From: an uncultured Collinsella sp.
GTDB lineage: Bacteria; Actinomycetota; Coriobacteriia; Coriobacteriales; Coriobacteriaceae
NCBI GenBank assembly: GCA_902464565.1
Contig: CABQJV010000007.1
Span: forward strand, 1-64,000
DNA length: 64,000 bases
Direction: 5' to 3'
The position numbers and the translations under genes are program-made. Shown piece after piece: positions 55,107 to 62,227 of the stretch. The notes under the pieces were generated by a model. The model was not told the DNA's origin. It searched no databases and saw nothing but the letters and a program-made list of their open reading frames with translations. How positions within the stretch are numbered: position 1 is the stretch's first letter; every line of letters starts with the position of its first letter.

Positions 55107-55845
55107 TTAGTCTCGTGCGTCGTTGACGGCGACTACGGTTAGCTGGGTTTCGTCGATCGTAAAAGATATGTCGAGCCCGGCGTAGGCCAGGTGATAGACG
55201 CGGTTTGGCTCGTGTTTGCTGCCCGCACGGCGCGGATCTTGGCGAAGGACTTCGACCAAGCCGGAGAGTTTTGCGGGCGGGACCATATCCTGCAGCGCTT
55301 GCGGGAACTCGACGTCGAGCTCTTGCCAGGGAGCATCCTCAATCCAGCCGCCCGTCGCATCCGGGTGACAGTCCGCGAACGGAATGTAGGGCTTAATGTC
55401 GTAGATGGGCGTGCCGTCGCGCAGATCGGCCCCCAGCACATGGATGATGGGGCCGTCGTCGGTAAGCTCGACGCGATCGAGCTTGACGCAGGTAAGCCCA
55501 ATGGGATTAGGGCGAAACGGACTGCGCGTGGCAAACACGCCCACACGTTCGGCTCCACCCAGACGCGGCGGACGCACGGTTTTCGACCATTTTGCGTTGG
55601 CGCCGGACCTGTCCTGCGTTTTGGCATCGGCGGCTATGTCCTTAGCCGTGCCGCCGGGCGTACCGTTTTCGAAGCGCCACAGCAGCCATAGGTGAGAGAA
55701 GGAGTCCAGACCCTCAACCGCTGCATTGGAGGCAAATTCCGGCTCAAAAACGATGCGTCCCTGCAGATGAGGCGCCAAAAAGCTGTTGCGCGGAATGCCG
55801 AACTTCTGCGGCAGGTCGGTATGTATGCGTGCGATAGGTTCCATG
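55107..55845 (-). CDS. trmO: tRNA t6A37 N6-methyltransferase (TsaA/TrmO)
   Basis: About 245 residues. TrmO beta-barrel segment SHLWLLWRFE and ATRSPFRPNPIGLTCVKL plus the IYDIKPYIPFAD motif are diagnostic. It methylates threonylcarbamoyl-A37 of tRNA-Thr using SAM. Start ATG 55845 fits the family N-terminus (MEPIARIHTDLPQKFGIPRN); ATG 55854 is three codons upstream. There is no clear ribosome binding site, and TACAAT lies 7 nt before ATG 55845, so a leaderless message is possible. Confidence 0.9.
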
Positions 55846-55985
55846 CCGGTCATTGTACGGCATGGAGGCGTGGGGCGTTGCGCGCAATTCTTCGCCGCGG
55901 TCCCCCGTCGTGCAACCAACGGTTGCTTGGAAGGGCGCCTGCCGCCGCGTATGCTTAAGCCATCAACCAGCAGAAAGGAGCCGCT

Positions 55986-56813
55986 ATGGCCTTTGCAGAA
56001 AAGCTCATTGCTGTCCGTCGCGCCCATCACCTTACCCAAGAGCAGCTTGCCGCTAAGCTCTTCGTCACACGCCAGGCCATCAGCCGGTGGGAGCGCGGCG
56101 AGGTCACACCGGGCATCGACATGATGAAGCTCATCGCCGCCGTAACCGGAGAACCGCTGTCCCACCTGCTCGAAATGCCTGAGCACTATTGCCAGAGCTG
56201 CGGCATGATACTCACGCCCGACGACTGCGGCACCGATGCCACGGGCACCGCGACCGATCATTACTGCAAGTGGTGCTACGACCACGGCAAGTACACCTAT
56301 GACACCACCATGGAGGCAATGATTGAGGATTGTGCCCCGCGCCTGGCACAAAACACCGGCATGTCGCTCGACGAAGCCGTCTCGCTCATGGGCGCCGTCC
56401 TGCCGCAACTGGAGCGCTGGCGCACCGTGCAGGAAAACGAGGCGCGCTACGGTGCCGAGGCGCGGGCGCGCTACGGCGATGAGGCTATCGATGCAGCAAA
56501 CGAAGCGTTGCTGGACATGGACCCCGAGACATGGAACGACATGAAGGAACTTGAACGCGCTATTCTGGGCCAGCTCTCGATTGCCATGGGCATTGGCGAC
56601 CCAGAGAGCAACGAGGCTCGTAAGCTTGTCGCGATGCATCGTCGCTGGATTGCTCTCAACTGGGGATGCGAGCCCCAAGACGAGGCGTACCTGGGCCTCG
56701 CCCACGGTTATCTTGCCGACCAGCGCTTTGTTGACTACTACGACAAGCCCTGCGCCACCGGAGCCACGGCGTTTCTGGTCCAGGCCATCGAGTCTTCGTT
56801 GACGCGCGCATAG
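55986..56813 (+). CDS. XRE-HTH / zinc ribbon / TipAS-domain regulator
   Basis: 275 residues with three parts: a Cro-type HTH (LTQEQLAAKLFVTRQAISRWERG, 1-60), a putative zinc ribbon (CQSCGMIL...CKWCYDHGKYTYD, about 69-105), and a C-terminal TipAS-like all-helical domain (about 150-270; ARKLVAMHRRWIALNWGC, LADQRFVDYYD). TipAS binds thiopeptide antibiotics and switches on resistance in TipAL of Streptomyces, where it is fused to a MerR HTH, not to XRE. AGAAAGGAG before ATG. Target genes unknown; a glutaredoxin-like gene follows 51 nt later. Confidence 0.85.
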   Translation: MAFAEKLIAVRRAHHLTQEQLAAKLFVTRQAISRWERGEVTPGIDMMKLIAAVTGEPLSHLLEMPEHYCQSCGMILTPDDCGTDATGTATDHYCKWCYDHGKYTYDTTMEAMIEDCAPRLAQNTGMSLDEAVSLMGAVLPQLERWRTVQENEARYGAEARARYGDEAIDAANEALLDMDPETWNDMKELERAILGQLSIAMGIGDPESNEARKLVAMHRRWIALNWGCEPQDEAYLGLAHGYLADQRFVDYYDKPCATGATAFLVQAIESSLTRA

Positions 56814-56864
56814 ACCGCGGCGGCTTTGGGTATTTCAATCAAAACCTCAACCGATTGGAGACCT

Positions 56865-57110
56865 ATGGCTACTAATCACGAGCTCGCGCTGTACGTTATG
56901 ACCGGCTGCCCGTATTGCTTAAAGGTCAAGCACTTTTTGGCCGATAACGGCGTGACCATTCCCGAGCGCAATATCTCGACCGATTCCGATGCCGAACAGA
57001 CACTCATCGCCGTCGGCGGAAAACGCCAGGTTCCCTGCCTGTTCATCGACGGCAAACCACTCTACGAATCGAGCGACATCATCGCGTGGGTGCAGGAAAA
57101 CCTGCTCTAG
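56865..57110 (+). CDS. glutaredoxin-like protein
   Basis: 81 residues: CPYC active site near 15-18 (TGCPYCLKVKHFL), cis-Pro in RQVPCLFIDG, then ESSDIIAWV. Small dithiol glutaredoxin that reduces disulfides or glutathionylated proteins. ATG 56865 has GGAG at 4 nt. Followed by a long hairpin terminator that recurs 1.1 kb downstream. Confidence 0.9.
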   Translation: MATNHELALYVMTGCPYCLKVKHFLADNGVTIPERNISTDSDAEQTLIAVGGKRQVPCLFIDGKPLYESSDIIAWVQENLL

Positions 57111-57147
57111 TACGCACGCTCTGTCCGTCCAGGGCCCCAACCCATAC

Positions 57148-57214
57148 GACCCAAACATGTACACCAGCATCCAAAGTCGACATTTTTCGACATCTTTGGA
57201 TGCTGGCGTACAGC
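57148..57214. repeat. 67-bp duplicated hairpin, copy 1
   Basis: Contains TGTACACCAGCATCCAAAG paired with its complement (one G-T position), central TCGA...TCGA. Differs in one base of 67 from 58227-58293. A T-rich run follows on the plus strand, so it probably terminates the glutaredoxin gene. Confidence 0.9.
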
Positions 57215-57304
57215 ATTTTGGTAGTCATGGACGCTCTTAGCCGGCTAATTGTTTGAGGAGACCTTTGGATTATGGCTGTTTGACGCCTCTGGAAAGGTTT
57301 CCGA

Positions 57305-57547
57305 GAGGGCTGTGGTCAAAAAAGGGCAAATATGAGTACTGCTACCTGTTTAGTAGCAGCGATTTTGATCACTTCAGGAACTATTCAACGTTCCACTCGT
57401 CCGCAGACGACGTTATTTCTCCTCATATGTTCAATAAAAGTAGCTCTTAATGGGAACAAATCTCATCAGGAGTTACAATTTATAGCAAATAAATGCAACC
57501 ATAATGGCAACAGTACTCATATTTGCCCTTTTTTGACCACGACCCTC
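57305..57547. mobile_element. MITE-like element with 37-bp terminal inverted repeats
   Basis: 243 bp. The inner 30 bp of each end (57312-57341 and 57511-57540, starting GTGGTCAAAAAAGGGC) are a perfect inverted repeat; with two mismatches it extends to 37 bp (57305-57341 / 57511-57547). The 169-bp interior is AT-rich, non-coding and folds further (CTGCTAC / GTAGCAG at 57339-57359). No transposase. A target duplication is not obvious. Could instead be a structured RNA. Confidence 0.6.
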
Positions 57548-57642
57548 CAGAATAGTCGCTGAGAGCGACACTAAATGACAAAATCCGACACTTGAACGTT
57601 CTTATATGAGTAGCCATTGAAGGACACCTAACGACTACTCCC

Positions 57643-57667
57643 ATTCGCGACACACTGTGTCGCGAAT
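57643..57667. repeat. 25-bp palindrome
   Basis: ATTCGCGACACA-C-TGTGTCGCGAAT. The single-base centre makes it a DNA binding site or cruciform rather than a normal RNA hairpin. Confidence 0.6.
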
Positions 57668-57868
57668 TAAGCTGGCCCCATTACCGAAGACCAGTGAGAG
57701 CTCCTGCCCAGAATCTCAATAGCTTAATAAAGGGCTCCCCTCCGGAAGTTCAATGAGCATCCAAATTCCAAGCTGAAAAGCAAAGGAGTATCGAAGCCGT
57801 CAATGCTCATTTCCTATCGAACAGGCAGGTCAAAACAAGCTAATTAGCCCGATGAACTGCTTGTATTT

Positions 57869-57890
57869 TTGTCTACAAAATTGTATACAA
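57869..57890. promoter_or_regulatory. twin TTGTnTACAA operators before the RHH gene
   Basis: TTGTCTACAA and TTGTATACAA, centres 12 bp apart, 54-75 nt before the start codon. Two closely spaced palindromes are typical of sites for ribbon-helix-helix dimers, so autoregulation is likely. Confidence 0.6.
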
Positions 57891-57943
57891 AAAGAGAATC
57901 CGAGAACCGGCGCTCGACATTATGTCGATCGATAGGAGGCGCC

Positions 57944-58210
57944 ATGGATGCTAAGCAGCTCGAAAAGATGATGGGGTTTGCTCCCGGAGAGTTGAAGAAA
58001 GCCGCGGAAGCCTACGAAAAAGATGAGTGGCCGAAAGGTCGCACCATCAAGTTGGGAAGGCCACCAATCTCCGATGAGCCGAGCGTCGTTATATCAGCAC
58101 GTGTGGGCGAATCGATTCTTGAGGCGTTTGACGAAAAAGCCAAACGCCATGGGCAAACACGCACGGAGCGGCTCAGAGAGCTCGTTACACTTGATGCACT
58201 GATTGCCTAG
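57944..58210 (+). CDS. ribbon-helix-helix (CopG/Arc) DNA-binding protein
   Basis: 88 residues. The C-terminal half (SVVISARVGESILEAFDEKAKRHGQTRTERLRELV) is a beta-alpha-alpha RHH fold. The N-terminal half is helical and charged and could bind a toxin. ATG 57944 has AGGAGG at 4 nt. It looks like an antitoxin, but no toxin gene is adjacent: a hairpin repeat and the dus gene follow. Orphan antitoxin or stand-alone repressor. Lies between two copies of the 67-bp hairpin. Confidence 0.8.
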   Translation: MDAKQLEKMMGFAPGELKKAAEAYEKDEWPKGRTIKLGRPPISDEPSVVISARVGESILEAFDEKAKRHGQTRTERLRELVTLDALIA

Positions 58211-58226
58211 GCCCGCTCCCCCGTCG

Positions 58227-58293
58227 GACCCAAACATGTACACCAGCATCCAAAGTCGACATTTTTCGACATCTTTGGATGCTGGTGTACAGC
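58227..58293. repeat. 67-bp duplicated hairpin, copy 2
   Basis: 66 of 67 bases identical to 57148-57214 in the same orientation; followed by TTTTTG, likely terminator of the RHH gene. Confidence 0.9.
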
Positions 58294-58303
58294 TTTTTGC
58301 TAC

Positions 58304-58361
58304 ATAGTCGTTGGGGACGTTCTTAAATGACCAGTCGTTAAAGAACGCCCCCGATGACTAG
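58304..58361. repeat. GGGGAC long hairpin, copy B (decayed)
   Basis: Clearly related to 34795-34852 but with several mismatches; arms around TAGTCGTTGGGGACGTTCTT. It abuts the stop codon of dus. Confidence 0.85.
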
Positions 58362-59315
58362 TTAGCCGTGGAAGCGAGCTGTGGGTGCAAGCGGCTGTTC
58401 ACGAAAGACGCGCTCGACGGCAGCGCGGTATTCGTCGACCTTTTTGGTCTTGCGTACGATCTTGTGAACGGTAGTGGGGTCGGCGAAAGCGCACTTGGCG
58501 TAGAACCACCACTCCTTCATGCGAAAGACCGCGTTACCGCCAATCTCTTCTGCATAGGCAGCAAACAGCGTGTCATGGAAACGCTGCAGCTCGGCTGTCG
58601 TGGCAGCAGGGCCGCCGTTGACCATACGGGCCAGAGCGGGGTTCGCGAGCAGGCCGCGCCCCAGCATCACATGGCGCGTGCCGGGATAGGCCTCCACCAG
58701 CGCATCCATGTCCTCGAGATCAAAAATATCGCCGTTGTATGCCACCGGAAACGGCGCACGTTCCAGCGTCTCGCCATAAAACTCTTTGCGCGGCGAGCCC
58801 GCATAACGGTCCTTCTGCACGCGCGGATGCACGATCAGCTCTGCCAGCGGCATGCGGCAATATAGATCGAGTACGCGCTCGTATTCGTCGTCGCTCTCCA
58901 ACCCCAACCTGGTCTTGACCGATACCGGCAGCGGAGAGCGCTCACACACGTCACTCAAGAACACCTCAAGTTCGTCGAGATTACGCAAGAAACCCGAGCC
59001 CTTGCCCTTGGCGACAACCGTCCCCGAGGGGCAACCCAAGTTGAGATTGACCTCGCGATAGCCCATGTCGGCGAGCACCTGTGCCGCCCACACAAACTCG
59101 TCCGCGTTCTTGGACATCAGCTGAGGCACCACGTTGAGCCCCTGGTTATTGGCAGGATCGATCTCCTTAAACGCCTTGCCGCCAAAGCGGTTTCCCACCC
59201 GCGGCGGCGGCAAAAACGGCGTGTAATAACAATCGAGCGCGCCAAAGCACTCCGCATGCACGCGACGGAACACATGCCCGGTAATCCCCTCCATGGGGGC
59301 CAGCGAAAGAATCAT
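58362..59315 (-). CDS. dus: tRNA dihydrouridine synthase
   Basis: 317 residues, FMN-dependent TIM barrel reducing uridines in tRNA. LAPMEGITGHVFR at the N-terminus, catalytic Cys in LNLGCPSGTVVAKGKGSGFL, VKTRLG, and YNGDIF...GRGLLANPAL for FMN are intact. Closest to the DusC/DusB-like short bacterial enzymes. Weak AGAAGAG ribosome binding site. Its stop touches the copy B hairpin. Confidence 0.92.
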   Translation of the reverse strand: MILSLAPMEGITGHVFRRVHAECFGALDCYYTPFLPPPRVGNRFGGKAFKEIDPANNQGLNVVPQLMSKNADEFVWAAQVLADMGYREVNLNLGCPSGTVVAKGKGSGFLRNLDELEVFLSDVCERSPLPVSVKTRLGLESDDEYERVLDLYCRMPLAELIVHPRVQKDRYAGSPRKEFYGETLERAPFPVAYNGDIFDLEDMDALVEAYPGTRHVMLGRGLLANPALARMVNGGPAATTAELQRFHDTLFAAYAEEIGGNAVFRMKEWWFYAKCAFADPTTVHKIVRKTKKVDEYRAAVERVFREQPLAPTARFHG

Positions 59316-59339
59316 CTACTCTTCTCTCATATCAACACA

Positions 59340-59360
59340 ACAAAGGGGCCGTCCCTTTGT
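59340..59360. repeat. CTGTCC-type hairpin, copy 8 (decayed)
   Basis: ACAAAGGG / CCCTTTGT around GCCGT; the right arm continues CACAT as in copies 3 and 5 while the left arm has drifted. Confidence 0.6.
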
Positions 59361-59448
59361 CACATGCATTATGCCTTGCGCTTCAGGCGATTCACAAGGA
59401 AGAGGTAGCTACTGAACGATGACCACCCTCCAGCCGCACCCCATACAA

Positions 59449-59631
59449 CGAGGTCTAATACTTTTCCCGAGAAGTGAACGAGTGAAAACGGGCCCCCGAA
59501 GCATCGGCACTTTCGAGATGCAATTTCCTGCGGTTTTGCCAGCCAAATCCTGCGGGTTTGACGTCTAAAAATGTCGATGCTTCGGAGGTCCAAGTATGGC
59601 CGTTCACTTCTCGGAAAAGTATTAGACCTCG
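59449..59631. mobile_element. 183-bp long inverted-repeat element
   Basis: Outer arms 59449-59480 and 59601-59631 are inverted copies (begin CGAGGTCTAATACTTTTCC) with one extra C on the left. Inner arms CCGAAGCATCG (59496-59506) and CGATGCTTCGG (59575-59585) also pair, and the loop holds the direct repeat TCCTGCGG. Non-coding. MITE-like or a structured RNA gene. Confidence 0.55.
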
Positions 59632-59646
59632 ATTTACATGCCACTC

Positions 59647-59679
59647 AATGTGACAAAATGGCTGCTTCTTTGTCACATT
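59647..59679. repeat. GTGACAAA hairpin, copy 9
   Basis: AATGTGACAAA / TTTGTCACATT, same stem as copy 3 but a different 11-nt loop (no CTGTCC). Confidence 0.65.
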
Positions 59680-59684
59680 CGATG

Positions 59685-59713
59685 AAAAAGGGCACCGATG
59701 TTAGTCGATGCCC
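59685..59713 (-). terminator. terminator of the deiminase operon
   Basis: On the minus strand GGGCATCGA pairs with TCGGTGCCC (one G-U) and TTTTT follows, 51 nt after the MFS stop. Confidence 0.75.
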
Positions 59714-59763
59714 CAAAGCGGCTGCAGGTTAAGCCCTACAGCGTATGTCTAAGACGAATCGAA

Positions 59764-61029
59764 CTATTCGTCCCAGGAGAGGTTCTTACCAGTCTTTTTT
59801 GCCAGCAGCAAGAACAGGCCGATAATAACGTTGCACGCGATGCAGAAGATGAAGACGCCCTGGAAGGAGCCGACAAGCTCATAGACCTTCATCATAACGG
59901 GCATGCCAAAGGCGCCGACGATATAGCCCACGGAGCAGATCAGCGCGAAGATGCGACCGAAATCGCGGGAGCCAAAGACATCCATAACCAAAACGGTCAG
60001 GGCAGTGCCAGCGATGACGTACATTACGTCGTTCACGCCTGCTGCGAGGATGCTGAGCGTCGAGTTGCCGCTGCTCATCATGAGCATGACAAAGGAGAGG
60101 ATGGAGACAGCGAGCCAGCCCAGAATAGCCTTCGTGCTGCCAAACTTATCGCAAGTGGTGCCGACGATCGGATTGAGGAACAGATCGAAGAGCGATGCAG
60201 CGGATACCATGAAGCCGCCCACCATGGAGCTAAAACCAACCTCGGAAGCATACGTCGGGAAGAGCTGGTTCATGCAGCAAGTGAGCTGAACGAGACAGAG
60301 GAAGCCGATGCAGAAGAAGAAGGCAGGCGACTTAATGGCGCGCGCATAGCTAACGCCACGCGTGCTATCCTCGGTCGTCTCCTCGGTCTCGGTGACCGTC
60401 TCGCCCTCGACGTAGCCATAGGGCAGCATGCCCTTGTCCTGAGGCTTATAGCGAATAATCAGGACGGAAGCGGGGAGAATGAGCACGGCGGAGACGCCAG
60501 CGAGCACCAGATAGCCAGTCCTCCAGCCAGCGGCCTCGATGACAGAGGTGATGACGGGACTCATGATGAGCATGTAAATCGAGTTCACTGCCCAAGCGAG
60601 ACCGATTGCCAGGCCACCAGATTTTTTGAACCACTGGTCAATAACGTCGGACATGGCGACGCCGGTGGTGAAGGCGAAGCAAACGCCAATCAGGGCGCCA
60701 GCGGCGATGAACATCCAGACTTCGGTGTAGAAGGCCATGCCTGCGCCGGCAGCAAGCAAAATAAGCTCGACAACGGGGAGCCAAACCTTGCCAACGACCT
60801 TGGGAATGAGTTTTCCGACAAACGGAAGAGCTGCCGCAAGACCAATGAGCGTTGCGGTGAAGTAATACGAGAAGATGGAATAGTCAAACCCGAACTCCTC
60901 GCACACGGGTGCGACGAAGGAGCCCGCGATGACGCTATAGGATCCGGTCGTGCCGGCAGACATAAGGCCGAGCGCGATTACGAGAACCCATGCGTAAACC
61001 TTGCTGCTCTTTAACTTTGCATTTTCCAT
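59764..61029 (-). CDS. MFS transporter, OFA-like
   Basis: 421 residues, 12 helices. N-terminal GTTGSYSVIAGSFVAPVCEEFG and DQWFKKSGGLAIGLAWAVNS resemble the oxalate/formate antiporter and related solute exchangers. ATG 61029 has TAGGAG at 8 nt, 11 nt after the transcarbamylase stop. In agmatine pathways the third partner is usually an APC-type agmatine/putrescine exchanger; here an MFS protein takes that place, so import of the guanidino substrate or exchange for product is inferred. Confidence 0.88.
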   Translation of the reverse strand: MENAKLKSSKVYAWVLVIALGLMSAGTTGSYSVIAGSFVAPVCEEFGFDYSIFSYYFTATLIGLAAALPFVGKLIPKVVGKVWLPVVELILLAAGAGMAFYTEVWMFIAAGALIGVCFAFTTGVAMSDVIDQWFKKSGGLAIGLAWAVNSIYMLIMSPVITSVIEAAGWRTGYLVLAGVSAVLILPASVLIIRYKPQDKGMLPYGYVEGETVTETEETTEDSTRGVSYARAIKSPAFFFCIGFLCLVQLTCCMNQLFPTYASEVGFSSMVGGFMVSAASLFDLFLNPIVGTTCDKFGSTKAILGWLAVSILSFVMLMMSSGNSTLSILAAGVNDVMYVIAGTALTVLVMDVFGSRDFGRIFALICSVGYIVGAFGMPVMMKVYELVGSFQGVFIFCIACNVIIGLFLLLAKKTGKNLSWDE

Positions 61030-61040
61030 TGATACAGCTC

Positions 61041-62105
61041 CTAGAGACCCAGAAGGGCACACATAACGGCCTTGATGGTGTGCTGACGGTTCTCTGCCTC
61101 ACGGAAGATGACCGAAGCGTTGGCCTCAAAGCACTCGTCGGCAATCTCAAAGCCCTCGGTGATGATTTCGCGATGGAGGTCGTTCTTGCACTGGTCGAGG
61201 AGCATTTTGCCGACACGGTGATCTGCGTTATGGACAGAGGGAAGCTCATGCATGCAGAAGATGTCGGGATTGTTGGTGCGCTTGCACAGCTCGCTGGTGA
61301 CGCGATAGGGGTACAAAGACTCGGCATCGCCCAGCCAGGAGTTGTAGTCGTCGGGATCCAGAACCTCTTCGCCGCACTCGGGGTTGATGTAGCGCCACTC
61401 CTCGGTAACGATAACGTCAACGCCATCCAGGGCATCGAGGTCAGAGGTGATGGTAAAGGTCCTATTGGGAGCGTACTTGGCGTAGCAGGCCTCCACCTCT
61501 TCGATCATTTCCTTGCACATCTGATGACGGAGGTCGTCGGGGCCGATGGCGAGGAAGTCCATGTCGAGCATAGCGCACAGACGGCCATACCACACCGGGG
61601 CGCCGGCGCAGTTGCCAACGAAAGCCATCTTCTTGCCGCGGCTCGTACGCAAACCGCCCCATTGCTCTTCCATCGTAAGAGCGTCAGCGAGCATCTGAGT
61701 CGGGTGATCGCCGAGAGTAAGGGCATTGATGACCGGGATGTCAACCAGGTCGGCGACGTCATAGAGGAACTGCTCGTCCTTCTGTGCGCGGTAGACGATG
61801 AGATCATACATGCCGTTAAAGACGCGCATGGCGTCCTTGACGGTCTCGCAGTCACCCATGTGGGAGTTGGTCAGATAAGTGAAGCCCATGCCCAAATCGT
61901 TGCAGGAGGTCTCGAATGCGCAACGAGTACGAGTCGAGCCCCACTCAAAGTTGGCGAGGACGTTTTTGCCGGGGAAGTAGCGCTGGTCGACACCAGACTT
62001 CTTCTGAGCCTTAAGGTTCCAGGCAAGATCGATGAGATAGCGGAAATCCTCGGAGGAGAGATCATGGATGTTGATGTAGTCGCGACCGCGGAGGCTGTTG
62101 TTCAT
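61041..62105 (-). CDS. ornithine/putrescine carbamoyltransferase-like enzyme, altered substrate site
   Basis: 354 residues. Carbamoyl phosphate motifs are kept: STRTRCAFE near 57-65 and HPTQ in ALTLGDHPTQMLADALTMEE. The amino-acid side is changed: HCLP of ornithine enzymes reads HELP, and the SMG loop (DVWVSMG) is replaced by TEEWRYINPE; EKxSTRTR also reads EWGSTRTR. The putrescine-enzyme YGLY signature is not seen either. Second gene of the deiminase operon, so it probably splits the deiminase product with phosphate to give carbamoyl phosphate and an amine, but which amine is unclear. Confidence 0.88.
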   Translation of the reverse strand: MNNSLRGRDYINIHDLSSEDFRYLIDLAWNLKAQKKSGVDQRYFPGKNVLANFEWGSTRTRCAFETSCNDLGMGFTYLTNSHMGDCETVKDAMRVFNGMYDLIVYRAQKDEQFLYDVADLVDIPVINALTLGDHPTQMLADALTMEEQWGGLRTSRGKKMAFVGNCAGAPVWYGRLCAMLDMDFLAIGPDDLRHQMCKEMIEEVEACYAKYAPNRTFTITSDLDALDGVDVIVTEEWRYINPECGEEVLDPDDYNSWLGDAESLYPYRVTSELCKRTNNPDIFCMHELPSVHNADHRVGKMLLDQCKNDLHREIITEGFEIADECFEANASVIFREAENRQHTIKAVMCALLGL

Positions 62106-62148
62106 GCCTATTTCCTTTCCATTTAGTGATAGATGAATGTCGAATGTG

Positions 62149-62180
62149 TCCCCGAGGGAAACACGGATATCCCTCGGGGA
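62149..62180 (-). other. intercistronic hairpin in deiminase operon
   Basis: Perfect 11-bp stem TCCCCGAGGGA / TCCCTCGGGGA with a 10-nt loop between the deiminase and transcarbamylase genes. No T run, so mRNA processing or differential stability is more likely than termination. Confidence 0.6.
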
Positions 62181-62227
62181 GCAGTAAGTGTGGCGCCTAA
62201 ATCAGACAGTGCAGGCTCAAAGGCTCG

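Larger units (their letters stand above)
57111..57943. other. 833-bp repeat-rich intergenic region
   Basis: AT-richer than flanks. It holds the duplicated hairpin (57148-57214), a MITE-like element (57305-57547), a small hairpin GTCGCT-GAG-AGCGAC (57555-57569), a 25-bp palindrome (57643-57667), an inverted pair AATGAGCAT / ATGCTCATT (57752-57760, 57803-57811) and twin operators (57869-57890). No protein gene is supported. Confidence 0.75.
59316..59763. other. 448-bp intergenic region with inverted elements
   Basis: Between dus and the MFS gene. Holds a decayed CTGTCC-type hairpin (59340-59360), the long inverted element (59449-59631), a GTGACAAA hairpin (59647-59679) and the operon terminator (59685-59713). 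The stretch 59369-59450 can be read on the minus strand as a hydrophobic peptide ending NRLKRKA, perhaps the tail of a lost gene; no start is left. Confidence 0.6.

Noticed and set aside
55107..56705. 532-codon extension of the trmO frame
   Set aside because: The extra N-terminal part is antisense to the XRE-TipAS gene and has no homology; trmO starts near 55845.
57253..57562. Short open frames (65-76 codons) in the MITE-like element
   Set aside because: Cross the inverted termini, no ribosome binding sites, no recognisable fold.
59369..59676. Open frames of 91 and 73 codons near 59.5 kb
   Set aside because: They run through the long inverted element and have no start signal; only the 59369-59450 tail might be a gene remnant.
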